64,000 nt of DNA, from the NCBI GenBank assembly GCA_014653605.1, contig JACWEG010000004.1, positions 1 to 64,000 of the forward strand, read 5' to 3'. The notes below the pieces were generated by a model that searched no databases, was not told the origin of the DNA, and saw nothing but the letters and a program-made list of their open reading frames with translations. This DNA is from Pelagibacterales bacterium SAG-MED37. GTDB lineage: Bacteria > Pseudomonadota > Alphaproteobacteria > Pelagibacterales > Pelagibacteraceae. Below, piece after piece: positions 55,638 to 63,616 of this stretch. The position numbers were made by a program, and so were the translations under genes. Within the stretch, counting starts at the first letter, position 1, and each line of letters opens with the position of its first letter.

Positions 55638-55955
55638 ATGATAAAAGAAATTAAATTTACTGATAAAGCGCTAAAACAGATCAATACTCTGTTGTCAAAA
55701 AAAGATAAAGGCTCTTTTTTTAGAATCGCCATCAAAGGTGGTGGATGTTCAGGATTTCAATATGAATTTACGTTTGATCAATCAAAAGCTGCAGATGATT
55801 TAAATTTTGAAAATATTTTAATTGATAAAGCTTCTGCTGATCTTTTAAAAGGATCCGAAGTTGATTATGTTTCGGAATTAATAGGTGAACAATTTAAAAT
55901 AACTAATCCACAAACTAAATCTTCTTGCGGTTGTGGTGTGTCTTTCTCTCTTTAA
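55638..55955 (+). CDS. erpA: A-type iron-sulfur carrier protein
   Basis: Delivers Fe-S clusters to target enzymes. The 105-aa protein has FRIAIKGGGCSGFQYEFTFD and the terminal SSCGCGVSFSL, giving the three conserved Cys. ErpA rather than IscA is inferred from its place between dgt and xthA and the absence of other isc genes. The stop overlaps the xthA start (TAATG). Confidence 0.87.
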   Translation: MIKEIKFTDKALKQINTLLSKKDKGSFFRIAIKGGGCSGFQYEFTFDQSKAADDLNFENILIDKASADLLKGSEVDYVSELIGEQFKITNPQTKSSCGCGVSFSL

Positions 55956-56731
55956 TGCTCATTTCTTCCTGGAATGTAAATTCCGTGCGAGCTCGTATTG
56001 AAAATATCAAAAGTTATCTTTTAAAGTATAAACCAGATATTTTAATGATGCAGGAGATCAAAACTGAAGATGTGAATTTTCCTTATGATGATTTTTCATC
56101 TATGGATTATGAAAGTCATGTATTTGGACAAAAAAGTTATAATGGTGTTGCTATTATTTCAAAAGGAAAATTAAAAAATATTAGAACAGATTTAATTAAA
56201 GATAAATTAAAACAATCAAGAATAATTTCTGCTGAGCTTGAGTATAAGAAAAAAATTGTTCAATTAATTAATATCTATACTCCTAATGGAAATCCAGTTG
56301 ATACAGAAAAATATGACTATAAAAAAAATTGGATGGATCAATTGATTAAACAATTAAAGTCTTTATCTAAAAAAAATTCGAATATTATTCTCGCAGGTGA
56401 CTTTAATGTGATCCCCGCTGCTGAAGATGTCTATAATGTAAAAAGTTTTGAAGATGATGCTTTGTATAGATTAGAAATAAGAAAAAAATTTAGAGAGATG
56501 CAAAATTTAGGTTTTAGTGATGTTTATAGACATTTTAATGAAACGAAAGAAGGTTATACTTTTTGGGATTATATGAGAGGTGCATGGCAAAAGAATAATG
56601 GGATGAGAATAGATCATTTTTTAGTTTCAAACTCTTTAATCGACCAAATAAAATCTATAAATATTAATAAAGACCCTAGAGGTAGAGAAAAACCTTCAGA
56701 TCACACCCCCATAGAAATTAAATTAGCTTAA
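55955..56731 (+). CDS. xthA: Exodeoxyribonuclease III
   Basis: AP endonuclease and 3' exonuclease in base-excision repair. From ATG 55955 the 258-aa protein begins MLISSWNVNSVRARIENI. It has ILMMQEIKTED (catalytic Glu), AGDFNVIPA, FWDYMRGAWQKNNGMRIDH and SDHTPIEI (catalytic His). The track's start at 55925 lies inside erpA and adds unrelated residues. It overlaps the convergent reductase gene by 9 bp. Confidence 0.95.
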   Translation: MLISSWNVNSVRARIENIKSYLLKYKPDILMMQEIKTEDVNFPYDDFSSMDYESHVFGQKSYNGVAIISKGKLKNIRTDLIKDKLKQSRIISAELEYKKKIVQLINIYTPNGNPVDTEKYDYKKNWMDQLIKQLKSLSKKNSNIILAGDFNVIPAAEDVYNVKSFEDDALYRLEIRKKFREMQNLGFSDVYRHFNETKEGYTFWDYMRGAWQKNNGMRIDHFLVSNSLIDQIKSININKDPRGREKPSDHTPIEIKLA

Positions 56732-57721
56732 AGATTTTATTTTATTAACTAATTCCTCGTTAATGTTACGAGGACCTTTATCAAGTCTGTTTTTATGTCG
56801 TCTTTCCCCAGGTAATCTTACTTCACCCATTGATTTCATCTTATCAAAGAATTCATCTGCATGTTTTTGCCAATTTGTTCCTGCAGTTTTATCAGGAGAG
56901 ATAGCAAGAATAAATTCTCCTCCACTTGGTGGACCACCATCATTATTATCTTTAGCAGCTGTTTCAAAACTAAAATTATCACCAACTAAAGCACCAGCCA
57001 TTAGTTCTACCATCATAGCAATTGCTGAACCTTTATAACCACCAAAAGGTAATAATACACCACCATCAGCTATTGCACCTGGGTCAGTAGTTTCTTTACC
57101 TTCTTTAGTTAATCCTGTTCCAAGAGGTACCTTATGCCCTTCTCTTTTAGCCACTTGAACTTCACCCATTGCCATTGAGGCTGTTGCCATATCATAAACT
57201 ACAGGAGTTTTTCCTGGTCTTGGCCAAGCAAATGATATTGGGTTTGTTCCAAATAATGGCTTGATTGCGCCAGCAGGTGCTACTGCAGGCTTATAAGATG
57301 TACAAGCAAAAGCAACTAAACCTTCTTCTGCTAATTTTTCTGTTTCAGGCCACATCGCAGCCATATGGTGAGAATTATTTATTGCAAGTACTGCAACACC
57401 ATTTTCTTTTGCAGCTTTTATTAATTCAGGTATGCCTTTATTTAAAACCACAGGTGCTAAACAATTATTACCTTGAACTTTAATTACTGAAGCTGAAATC
57501 TTTTTGATTTCTGGCTTTCCTTTACCATTAATTTTTCCACTTTTTAAACCACTTACATAAGCTGGTAATCTAAATAAACCATGAGATAAAGAACCATCAC
57601 GTTCAGCATTTCTGATTAAATCTGATAATATAGATGCTGTTTCATCATCACATCCATTAGCTAATAAAGTCTTTTTAGCTAAATCAAATATTTCATCTAG
57701 TGTAAGGGAAACCGTACTCAC
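56723..57721 (-). CDS. Ldh/malate dehydrogenase-family NAD(P)H oxidoreductase, DpkA-like
   Basis: A 332-aa member of the L-sulfolactate/malate-dehydrogenase (Ldh2) family. Blocks RDGSLSHGLFRLPAYVSGL, LAINNSHHMAAMWPETEKLAEEG, LFGTNPISFAWPRPG, LLPFGGYKGSAIAMMVELM and RLPGERR strongly resemble recalled DpkA (delta1-piperideine-2-carboxylate/pyrroline-2-carboxylate reductase). That would mean a role in D-lysine or hydroxyproline/proline catabolism. The exact substrate cannot be fixed from sequence alone. It is downstream of the Zur pair but with a separate gap of 14 bp. Confidence 0.83.
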   Translation of the reverse strand: MSTVSLTLDEIFDLAKKTLLANGCDDETASILSDLIRNAERDGSLSHGLFRLPAYVSGLKSGKINGKGKPEIKKISASVIKVQGNNCLAPVVLNKGIPELIKAAKENGVAVLAINNSHHMAAMWPETEKLAEEGLVAFACTSYKPAVAPAGAIKPLFGTNPISFAWPRPGKTPVVYDMATASMAMGEVQVAKREGHKVPLGTGLTKEGKETTDPGAIADGGVLLPFGGYKGSAIAMMVELMAGALVGDNFSFETAAKDNNDGGPPSGGEFILAISPDKTAGTNWQKHADEFFDKMKSMGEVRLPGERRHKNRLDKGPRNINEELVNKIKSLS

Positions 57722-57735
57722 CCTTATATTAAATA

Positions 57736-58200
57736 CTATCTATGTTTTCTTTTCAAATCTTTTTTTAGATCTTCGTGGTCACCAACAACTGTATGATATC
57801 TGCTCTTAGTGACATATTTTTCTAAAAAAGGAACTGCCAATAATGGAAGGAAACCACCGATAACAATTCCAAAAGCAGCACTTTGTAAATCTGGGTCAGC
57901 TAAAGCTGCTATAAAGTCTGCAATGATATGAGCTAAAACTATTCCAACTATACCAGCAATCGCTCCATTAGAGATAATTTTAAGAAATCTATTGATACTC
58001 CAACCAGTATAAAATCCAATTAAAGGTATTAATGTGTGAATAAAGCCAAAAGTTGCTCCTCTTAAAATGCTATGTTCCTCTATTAGTTCTTCCATAAAGT
58101 GAAGAAACTCTGGTAATTCATGTGAATGACCTTCTGCTGCTCTAACAAATGTAAAACCAAAAATACACATCGCTAAAGTTAAAAAACTTATTTTTTTCAT
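57736..58200 (-). CDS. Membrane protein co-transcribed with the Zur-like regulator
   Basis: A 154-aa protein with a signal-like N-terminus (MKKISFLTLAMCIFGFTFVRA), a His/Glu-rich external segment (GHSHELPEFLHFMEELIEEH) and about three membrane helices, ending in a basic tail. No family was recognised. It starts at the base where the regulator's stop ends. The His/Glu-rich segment and the operon with a Zur-like protein suggest a zinc (or other metal) handling role, which is an inference. Confidence 0.72.
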   Translation of the reverse strand: MKKISFLTLAMCIFGFTFVRAAEGHSHELPEFLHFMEELIEEHSILRGATFGFIHTLIPLIGFYTGWSINRFLKIISNGAIAGIVGIVLAHIIADFIAALADPDLQSAAFGIVIGGFLPLLAVPFLEKYVTKSRYHTVVGDHEDLKKDLKRKHR

Positions 58201-58565
58201 TAATTACAATCCTTACAAGTAGTTAAAACTTCCATGTTAAATGTATTAAAATCATATTTTTTTACGTTGTTTTTTTTAAACAAACTTCCAAAAAGACTAG
58301 ATTTTAACTCCTCTGTATCTCCACATTTTTTACATATGGCGATTGCTGTACTGTGATTTTTTGAATGTAAATGATTGCACAGCATAAAAGTTTTTGTTTG
58401 ATTAGATTTATGAATTCGTTCTTCTTCTATTAGGCTATCAAGAGCTCTGTAAACTGTCATAGGTTGTGTTTTTTTAACCTTTTGAAGTTTATCTAATATC
58501 TCATAAGCAGTTAAATGCTTTGAAGATTTTTTTATAATATTAAAGACTAATTCCTTATTTGACAT
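58200..58565 (-). CDS. zur: Fur-family regulator, probably Zur
   Basis: A 121-aa metal-responsive repressor. The N-terminal winged helix (LTAYEILDKLQKVKKTQPMTVYRALDSL) is followed by the Zur-type zinc site ICKKCGDTEEL and a C-terminal TTCKDCN, plus CNHLHSKNH. PMTVYRAL and the two CxxC pairs fit Zur better than Fur. A perfect palindrome upstream suggests autoregulation. It is shorter than most Zur proteins (about 150-170 aa). Confidence 0.8.
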   Translation of the reverse strand: MSNKELVFNIIKKSSKHLTAYEILDKLQKVKKTQPMTVYRALDSLIEEERIHKSNQTKTFMLCNHLHSKNHSTAIAICKKCGDTEELKSSLFGSLFKKNNVKKYDFNTFNMEVLTTCKDCN

Positions 58566-58571
58566 ATTGTT

Positions 58572-58583
58572 ATGTTATAACAT
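58572..58583. promoter_or_regulatory. Probable Zur box (palindromic operator)
   Basis: ATGTTATAACAT is a perfect 12-bp palindrome centred 12 bp upstream of the zur ATG, and it resembles the known Zur consensus core (GTTATANNATAAC type). Rightward, a TATAAT at 58609-58614 lies upstream of the divergent membrane gene, so one operator could control both directions. Confidence 0.6.
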
Positions 58584-58622
58584 CACAATAATAAGTCAAG
58601 AAATATGATATAATATTTATCT

Positions 58623-58961
58623 ATGATTCTATTCATCGCTAAAGTTATCAGTGCTGCTCTTATTATTGCCTTTGCGAGCTGGTTATCTGGACAAAATCCG
58701 AAATTAGCTGGATTTATTATAGCTCTTCCACTTGTATCGCTTATTGCTATTGCTTTTTCTTACTATGAACACAATGATATAGAAAAAACAATTCTATTTA
58801 CTAAAAGTATATTGGTTGCTGTACCTATAAGTTATCTATTTTTTTTACCCTTCTTCTTTGCAAAATCTTTAAATATGAATTTCTTAATGATTTATGGTGC
58901 AGGCCTAGGATTGTTAATTATTGGTTTCTTTATTCATAAATATATAACTAATTTTTTATAA
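58623..58961 (+). CDS. Small four-helix membrane protein (DUF3147/GlpM-like?)
   Basis: A 112-aa protein, nearly all hydrophobic, with four helices (MILFIAKVISAALIIAFASWL, LAGFIIALPLVSLIAIAF, ILVAVPISYLFFLPFFF, FLMIYGAGLGLLIIGFF). The layout resembles DUF3147/GlpM-like proteins, but this is tentative. It is divergent from zur; TATAAT sits 9 bp before the ATG, so the leader may be very short. Function unknown. Confidence 0.65.
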   Translation: MILFIAKVISAALIIAFASWLSGQNPKLAGFIIALPLVSLIAIAFSYYEHNDIEKTILFTKSILVAVPISYLFFLPFFFAKSLNMNFLMIYGAGLGLLIIGFFIHKYITNFL

Positions 58962-59007
58962 TATAGTTACTCTCTAATAAACTCGTGTAAATAATATTTA
59001 ATAAAAG

Positions 59008-60450
59008 TTAATCAACTATTAAAGTATCTTTCGATCCACCACCTTGTGAACTATTTACAATTGTACTTCCTTTTCTTAGAGCTACCCTAGTTAGGCCACC
59101 AGTTGTTACATAATTAGTTTTACCACTTAAAACAAATGGTCTTAAATCTAAGTGCCTAGGCTCTATATTTTTTTCTGTAATTGTTGGAGCTGTTGATAAT
59201 GTTTCTAAAGGTTGAGCAATATATTCCCTTGGGTTTTTTCTAATCTTCTCTGCTACTTCTTCTCTTTCCTTTGAAGAAGCCTTTGGACCAATCATTATTC
59301 CATATCCACCAGATGCATTAGCAGGCTTTACAACTAATTTAGATAGATTTTCTAAAACATATTTCTTTTGACTTTCATCATGACACAAATAAGTCTCGAC
59401 TTGATTTAAGATGGGTTGTTCTCCTAAATAATAAACTATCATTCTATTTACGTATGAATAAACAACCTTGTCATCGGCTACACCTGTACCCACTGCATTA
59501 ATAATACCCACATTTTTTTTCAACCAGCATTTAAACAAACCTGGAACACCAATAACTGAGTCTTTATTAAAGGCTTTTGGGTCTAAGAAATTATCGTCTA
59601 GTCTTCTGTATATGCAATCAACTTTCAAAGGACCTTTCACAGTTTTCATGAAAACCATATCATTTTCAACAAAAAGATCTTTTCCTTCTACCAATGCAAT
59701 ACCCATTTGTTCAGCTAAAAAAGAATGTTCAAAATAAGCAGAATTATAAATACCTGGTGTCAATACTACCATGTGGGGATGAGCAGTTTTTTTAGGTATA
59801 CATTCGTTCATACAATTAAAAAGTTTGTTGGTGTATTGATGTATTGATGCAACTTTATATCTCGTAAAAAGTTCAGGAAAGACATCTCTCATAACCATTC
59901 TGTTCTCAAGCATATAAGAAACACCTGAGGGTACTCTAAGATTATCTTCAAGTACCAAATAGTCTCCATTTTTATTCCTAATTAAATCTACTCCAGATAT
60001 ATTTGCCCAGGATTTATATTTAGGTGAAAATCCTTCACATTCTTTTACATAATATGGTGAGTCAAAAATAATTTCTCTAGGTATGACATTATCTTTAAAA
60101 ATTTTCTTTTGATTATAAACGTCATCAATGAATAAATTTAAGGCTTTAACTCTTTGCTTAAGACCTTTAGTTACCTTGTTCCATTGTGATTTAGGAATGA
60201 TTCTTGGAATAATATCTAGTGGCCACTTCTTTTCCTCTGCCCTATTATTAGCAGCATATACTCTAAAATTAATACCTCTGGCACTTATTGTGCTTTGGCA
60301 ATTTTTTTCAATTTCTTGAAGTTTATCTTTTCCATATCTTTCTAAAATATTTGAAATTATAACGGCATGTTTTCTTAATTTATTTTCATTGGTAAAATAA
60401 CCATCGTATGCTTTTGTAGCATTGTAGTTATCCCAGAGTTTCCCGCTCAT
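59008..60450 (-). CDS. Circularly permuted type-2 ATP-grasp protein (COG2308)
   Basis: A 480-aa predicted peptide or amide ligase. Family blocks: NLFIDDVYNQKKIFKDNVIP, ISGVDLIRNKNGDYLVLEDNLRVPSGVSYMLENR, VVKPANASGGYGIMIGP, HLDLRPFVLSG and the terminal SQGGGSKDTLIVD. Such genes are typically linked to an alpha-E (COG2307) gene, a transglutaminase-like gene and an Anbu peptidase. Here only Anbu is adjacent (divergent). The substrate of the system is unknown. Confidence 0.9.
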   Translation of the reverse strand: MSGKLWDNYNATKAYDGYFTNENKLRKHAVIISNILERYGKDKLQEIEKNCQSTISARGINFRVYAANNRAEEKKWPLDIIPRIIPKSQWNKVTKGLKQRVKALNLFIDDVYNQKKIFKDNVIPREIIFDSPYYVKECEGFSPKYKSWANISGVDLIRNKNGDYLVLEDNLRVPSGVSYMLENRMVMRDVFPELFTRYKVASIHQYTNKLFNCMNECIPKKTAHPHMVVLTPGIYNSAYFEHSFLAEQMGIALVEGKDLFVENDMVFMKTVKGPLKVDCIYRRLDDNFLDPKAFNKDSVIGVPGLFKCWLKKNVGIINAVGTGVADDKVVYSYVNRMIVYYLGEQPILNQVETYLCHDESQKKYVLENLSKLVVKPANASGGYGIMIGPKASSKEREEVAEKIRKNPREYIAQPLETLSTAPTITEKNIEPRHLDLRPFVLSGKTNYVTTGGLTRVALRKGSTIVNSSQGGGSKDTLIVD

Positions 60451-60489
60451 TAAAGGATTGTTTAATAATTAGGGTAAACAATCAATTGC

Positions 60490-60503
60490 GATATAGTTAT
60501 ATC
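60490..60503. repeat. Short inverted repeat between the ATP-grasp and Anbu genes
   Basis: GATATA-GT-TATATC, 6-bp arms, lies mid-way in the 107-bp divergent spacer. It could be an operator for joint control, but AT-rich repeats of this size are expected by chance. Confidence 0.25.
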
Positions 60504-60557
60504 AGCTATGCTTGAATTTAATTATATGTTAATTAATTAATAATTATTAATAGTATT

Positions 60558-61286
60558 ATGACTTATTGTGTTGGCATTAAAGCTCAAGATGGAATTGTAT
60601 TTGCCTCAGACTCTAGAACAAATGCTGGATTAGATAATGTCAATATATATTCAAAAATGTTTGTTCATGATGTTGGTGATAGAAGTGTCATTATAGTTAC
60701 TTCTGGAAACTTAGGTACATCTCAAGCAGTATATAAATCTATTGAAAATGATCTTAAAGGTGACAATGGTATAAATTTAAACACATGCAAAGATTTCGAC
60801 CAAATTGCATCTTACATTGGTTCACTAAATATTAAACATTCAGCGCCAAAAGGAATAAACACAGATACAGTTTTATTAGGTTCGTCATTTTTAGTTGGTG
60901 GTCAGATTAAAGGTCAACCATTAGAATTGTACTTAGTATACTCTCAAGGAAATTATATTAAACCAGCTGATAGCAAACCTTATCTAGTTATTGGTGAAGT
61001 AAAATACGGCAAACCCATTTTAGATAGAGTTATAAAACCAAGCGTATCTATTGGTGATGCATCACGTTGTGCTTTGATTTCAATGGACTCAACTTTAAAA
61101 AGTGATTTAACAGTTGGCCCTCCTATTGATTTTGCTGTCTATAAAAAAGATGAATATAAAATTGCCTCACAAAAATGCTTAAATATAACTGATACTGAAT
61201 ATTCTAAGGTCTGTGATCAATGGTCGGATGGCATATTTAAAATTTTTGATTCTTTTCCAAGATTTGATTGGGAAAACAACAAATAA
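60558..61286 (+). CDS. Anbu-type proteasome-like peptidase (COG3484)
   Basis: A 242-aa Ntn-hydrolase related to the 20S proteasome beta subunit. MTYCVGIKAQDGIVFASDSRTNAGLDNV puts a Thr directly after Met, which would become the catalytic N-terminus. IYSKMFVHDVGDRSVIIVTSGNLGTSQ (Lys of the active site), RCALISMDSTLKSDLTVGPPID and LELYLVYSQGN are also Anbu-like. There is no ATPase gene nearby. It is divergent from the ATP-grasp gene, the partner seen in many genomes. Confidence 0.9.
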   Translation: MTYCVGIKAQDGIVFASDSRTNAGLDNVNIYSKMFVHDVGDRSVIIVTSGNLGTSQAVYKSIENDLKGDNGINLNTCKDFDQIASYIGSLNIKHSAPKGINTDTVLLGSSFLVGGQIKGQPLELYLVYSQGNYIKPADSKPYLVIGEVKYGKPILDRVIKPSVSIGDASRCALISMDSTLKSDLTVGPPIDFAVYKKDEYKIASQKCLNITDTEYSKVCDQWSDGIFKIFDSFPRFDWENNK

Positions 61287-61355
61287 GATTATTTTTCCTA
61301 TAAACTGTAATAAATTCTTAACATAACTGAAATAATAACAACGAAAGGGGATTTT

Positions 61356-61577
61356 ATGTTTTTAAAAAAATATCTAAAGTGGATCAGTACGTTTCTAGTT
61401 CTAGTAGGAATACTTCTTACAAATTTAAATATATATCCATTAAATATATATTTTCATGGATTGGGAGTTGTTGGATGGACTATAGCAGGATTTATGAGCA
61501 AAGATAAAGCGATACTAACAAACTTTGGATTACAAATTCCATTGTTTGTAATTGGTATTTATAAAGTTATTTTTTAA
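61356..61577 (+). CDS. Small three-helix membrane protein
   Basis: A 73-aa protein with helices at LKWISTFLVLVGILLTNLNI, IYFHGLGVVGWTIAGFM and FGLQIPLFVIGIYKVIF. An AAAGGGG ribosome site lies 5 bp before the ATG, stronger than for most neighbours. It ends at the base before arsC, so it leads the arsC-aquaporin-Nudix operon. Unrecognised family; function unknown. Confidence 0.72.
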   Translation: MFLKKYLKWISTFLVLVGILLTNLNIYPLNIYFHGLGVVGWTIAGFMSKDKAILTNFGLQIPLFVIGIYKVIF

Positions 61578-62009
61578 ATGAAGAATATATTGTTCGTATG
61601 CACAGGTAATTCAGCAAGAAGTATTATTGCTGAAAGTATAATAAATAATGAGTATGACGATATGTATAAAGGTTTTAGTGCTGGGAGTAATCCAGCAGGA
61701 AAAGTAAATGAAGATGTGAAGAATTATTTATTATCAAAACATTATGATCTTTCAAATTATAGATCTAAAAATTTTAATCAGTTCGTTAATAGTCAAATTA
61801 AAATGGATTATGTGATTACAGTTTGTAATAATGCCAATAACGAAGTCTGTCCTATTTGGCCAAATAAAGATCAGATAATTCATTGGGATATAGAAGATCC
61901 TGTTAAATTACTTAGTGAAACAAATGACTTAAATAGAAAAGATGAAATAATTGAAAAAGTTTACAATAATATTCATAATAAAATAAAGGAACTAATAAAT
62001 GAAAAATAA
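61578..62009 (+). CDS. arsC: Arsenate reductase, low-MW phosphatase type
   Basis: Reduces arsenate to arsenite. The 143-aa protein has the P-loop LFVCTGNSARSIIAE (CX5RS), the second redox Cys pair in ITVCNNANNEVCPIWP, and HWDIEDP with the catalytic Asp. All three Cys of the thioredoxin-coupled class are present, which favours reductase over protein tyrosine phosphatase. It overlaps the aquaporin gene by 11 bp. Confidence 0.9.
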   Translation: MKNILFVCTGNSARSIIAESIINNEYDDMYKGFSAGSNPAGKVNEDVKNYLLSKHYDLSNYRSKNFNQFVNSQIKMDYVITVCNNANNEVCPIWPNKDQIIHWDIEDPVKLLSETNDLNRKDEIIEKVYNNIHNKIKELINEK

Positions 62010-62658
62010 AAGTCGATATTTTCTTGCTGAACTAATAGGCAGTTGTTTTTTAGTAATGATTATTGTTGGCTCAGGTTTAATGGCTGAAAACCTAACCAAT
62101 GACGTTGCGGTGATGTTAATTGCAAACACAATAGCAACAGGAGCAGGTTTATTTGTCCTTATCACAGTATTTGCTGATGTATCAGGAGCTCACTTTAATC
62201 CATTTGTAAGTATTGCAATGACAATAACAGGTAAATTAAAAAAGAAACTATTGCCCTACTATATCATTGCTCAATTGGTTGGTTGCTTGATTGGTGTTGG
62301 TTTAGCCAATTTCTTTTTTGAACATGAAATTTATGAATTATCTACTAAGTCAAGAGATGGAATTTACATATTCACATCTGAGGTAATAGCAACATTGGGG
62401 CTTATAATAATAATTTTTGGCTCTATGAAGTCAGGAAAAATTGCTGTTGCTGCTAGTGTTGGTCTTTATATTACTGCTGGTTATTGGTTTACTTCATCAA
62501 CATCTTTTGCAAATCCAGCTGTTGCAATTGCTAGAACTTTTACAGATTCGTTTACTGGTATAAATTATTTAAACACTCCTTATTATATTTTAGCTGAGCT
62601 TATCGGAATGTTAATTGCTGTATTTATTGTTAAAAAGTTATTTTTAGAGAAAAATTGA
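61999..62658 (+). CDS. MIP/aquaporin family channel
   Basis: A 219-aa channel with six helices and two half-helix motifs. The first is altered, GAHFNPFVSIAM (NPF for NPA); the second is normal, FANPAVAIARTFTDSFTGI. The Arg of the selectivity filter is present (IAR). Overlap with arsC suggests it passes arsenite, like AqpS in the ars operon of Sinorhizobium. The Thr/Asp after the Arg resembles other bacterial members. Substrate is an inference. Confidence 0.85.
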   Translation: MKNKSRYFLAELIGSCFLVMIIVGSGLMAENLTNDVAVMLIANTIATGAGLFVLITVFADVSGAHFNPFVSIAMTITGKLKKKLLPYYIIAQLVGCLIGVGLANFFFEHEIYELSTKSRDGIYIFTSEVIATLGLIIIIFGSMKSGKIAVAASVGLYITAGYWFTSSTSFANPAVAIARTFTDSFTGINYLNTPYYILAELIGMLIAVFIVKKLFLEKN

Positions 62659-63146
62659 AAAATATAAAACTTACCAATCAAATAAGTTTAATTAACAAAA
62701 AATTTAAGAAAAAAGAGTTTTATCATTATCTTGAAACTTCTAATCTTTCATTAGTAATACCTAAGATTAAAGACAAATATATAGTAGTTTCTCAAAAAAG
62801 AGTTCCGATTAACAAAATTAATTATGAGTTTCCTTCTGGGATAGTAGAAAAAAAAGAAACAACTCTGCAATCAGCTCATAAAGAATTAAAAGAAGAAACA
62901 GGATATAAATCAAGATCAAAATTAAGTAAAATTATAACTTTTTATACTGAGCCTGGGCGATTAACTACTAAAATTACTGGTTATTTTACGAAAGACTTAA
63001 CAAAAATTTCAAAGCCAGAAAAAGGTATAAAAATTCATCTGTTTAATCAAAGCGATATATTTAAATTAATATTAAATCAAAAATTCAATAATAGTTCTCA
63101 TATAGCAATGTTTTTGTATCTAATAACAAATCTTAAAAATCAATAA
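62655..63146 (+). CDS. Nudix hydrolase
   Basis: A 163-aa hydrolase of nucleoside-diphosphate derivatives, ADP-ribose pyrophosphatase-like. The Nudix box is SGIVEKKETTLQSAHKELKE followed by ETGY; the canonical Arg of RE is Lys here (KELKEETGY), while the metal-binding Glu residues are kept. The TTG start overlaps the aquaporin stop (TTGA), and there is no ATG within the first 60 codons, so TTG is the likely start. The substrate is unknown. Confidence 0.82.
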   Translation: MKNIKLTNQISLINKKFKKKEFYHYLETSNLSLVIPKIKDKYIVVSQKRVPINKINYEFPSGIVEKKETTLQSAHKELKEETGYKSRSKLSKIITFYTEPGRLTTKITGYFTKDLTKISKPEKGIKIHLFNQSDIFKLILNQKFNNSSHIAMFLYLITNLKNQ

Positions 63147-63225
63147 ACTACAGGTTGTATCAAATTAGCTTTCAGATTTATGAATTATGTGATTAAATTA
63201 ATTATCTAAAAGTTTGGAGGTAGAA

Positions 63226-63432
63226 ATGGGAAAAAAATTAAAAAAAAATGAGAAGAAAAAAACAAAAATCGTAAAAACAATTGATAGATTGAAAAATAAA
63301 ATTACGGCTAAAGAAAAAAAATTGTCAAAAGTTAATATTAAAATTGCTGCTCTAGAAAAGAAAGTTGCAGAAAAAAAAGCAAAAAAACTTGCTAAAAAAG
63401 CAGAGCAGTCTCCTGCATCTATAAATAATTAA
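63226..63432 (+). CDS. Lys-rich small coiled-coil protein
   Basis: A 68-aa, strongly basic protein: MGKKLKKNEKKKTKIVKTID, then a helix with heptad-like pattern (ITAKEKKLSKVNIKIAALEKKVAEKKAKK). ATG 63226 is chosen because a strong GGAGG lies 5 bases upstream; the track start at 63214 would translate that ribosome site. Possibly a nucleic-acid-binding or highly expressed structural protein, but no family is recognised. A stable hairpin follows the stop. Confidence 0.7.
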   Translation: MGKKLKKNEKKKTKIVKTIDRLKNKITAKEKKLSKVNIKIAALEKKVAEKKAKKLAKKAEQSPASINN

Positions 63433-63450
63433 TATAAAATAAAACGTCTT

Positions 63451-63484
63451 ATTACTTCCCTCTCAATAAGGAGAAGGAAGTAAT
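63451..63484. terminator. Stable hairpin after the Lys-rich gene, probable bidirectional terminator
   Basis: ATTACTTCC-C-TCTC pairs with GAGA-A-GGAAGTAAT, 13 bp with one C-A mismatch and loop AATAAG. Rightward it lacks a T-run; leftward it is followed shortly by TTTTATTTT. It may stop both the Lys-rich transcript and the leftward ppx-like transcript. Confidence 0.55.
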
Positions 63485-63522
63485 TAGTTAATTAACAAAA
63501 TTCAATTACTAGGAAGAAAATA

Positions 63523-63609
63523 ATGAGACTTAGTATTTTAAATCTTGTTAAGACTCTTATAGATAAACTAAGTTACAAAATTATTTACTTATTGTTAAAG
63601 TTTAATTAA
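63523..63609 (+). CDS. Candidate 28-aa peptide
   Basis: ATG at 63523 is preceded by AGGAAG with a 6-base gap and reads MRLSILNLVKTLIDKLSYKI... to TAA at 63609. The sequence is amphipathic/basic. It is the only recognisable reading frame between the hairpin and the convergent ppx-like gene. Good start context but too short to be sure. Confidence 0.35.
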   Translation: MRLSILNLVKTLIDKLSYKIIYLLLKFN

Positions 63610-63616
63610 CTTAAGT

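Noticed and set aside
55925-55954. Longer start of xthA
   Set aside because: It lies inside erpA in another frame; the TAATG overlap at 55953-55957 gives the correct start.
60536-60551. Palindrome ATTAATAATTATTAAT before the Anbu gene
   Set aside because: Pure A/T low-complexity sequence; palindromes of this sort are expected by chance in such DNA.
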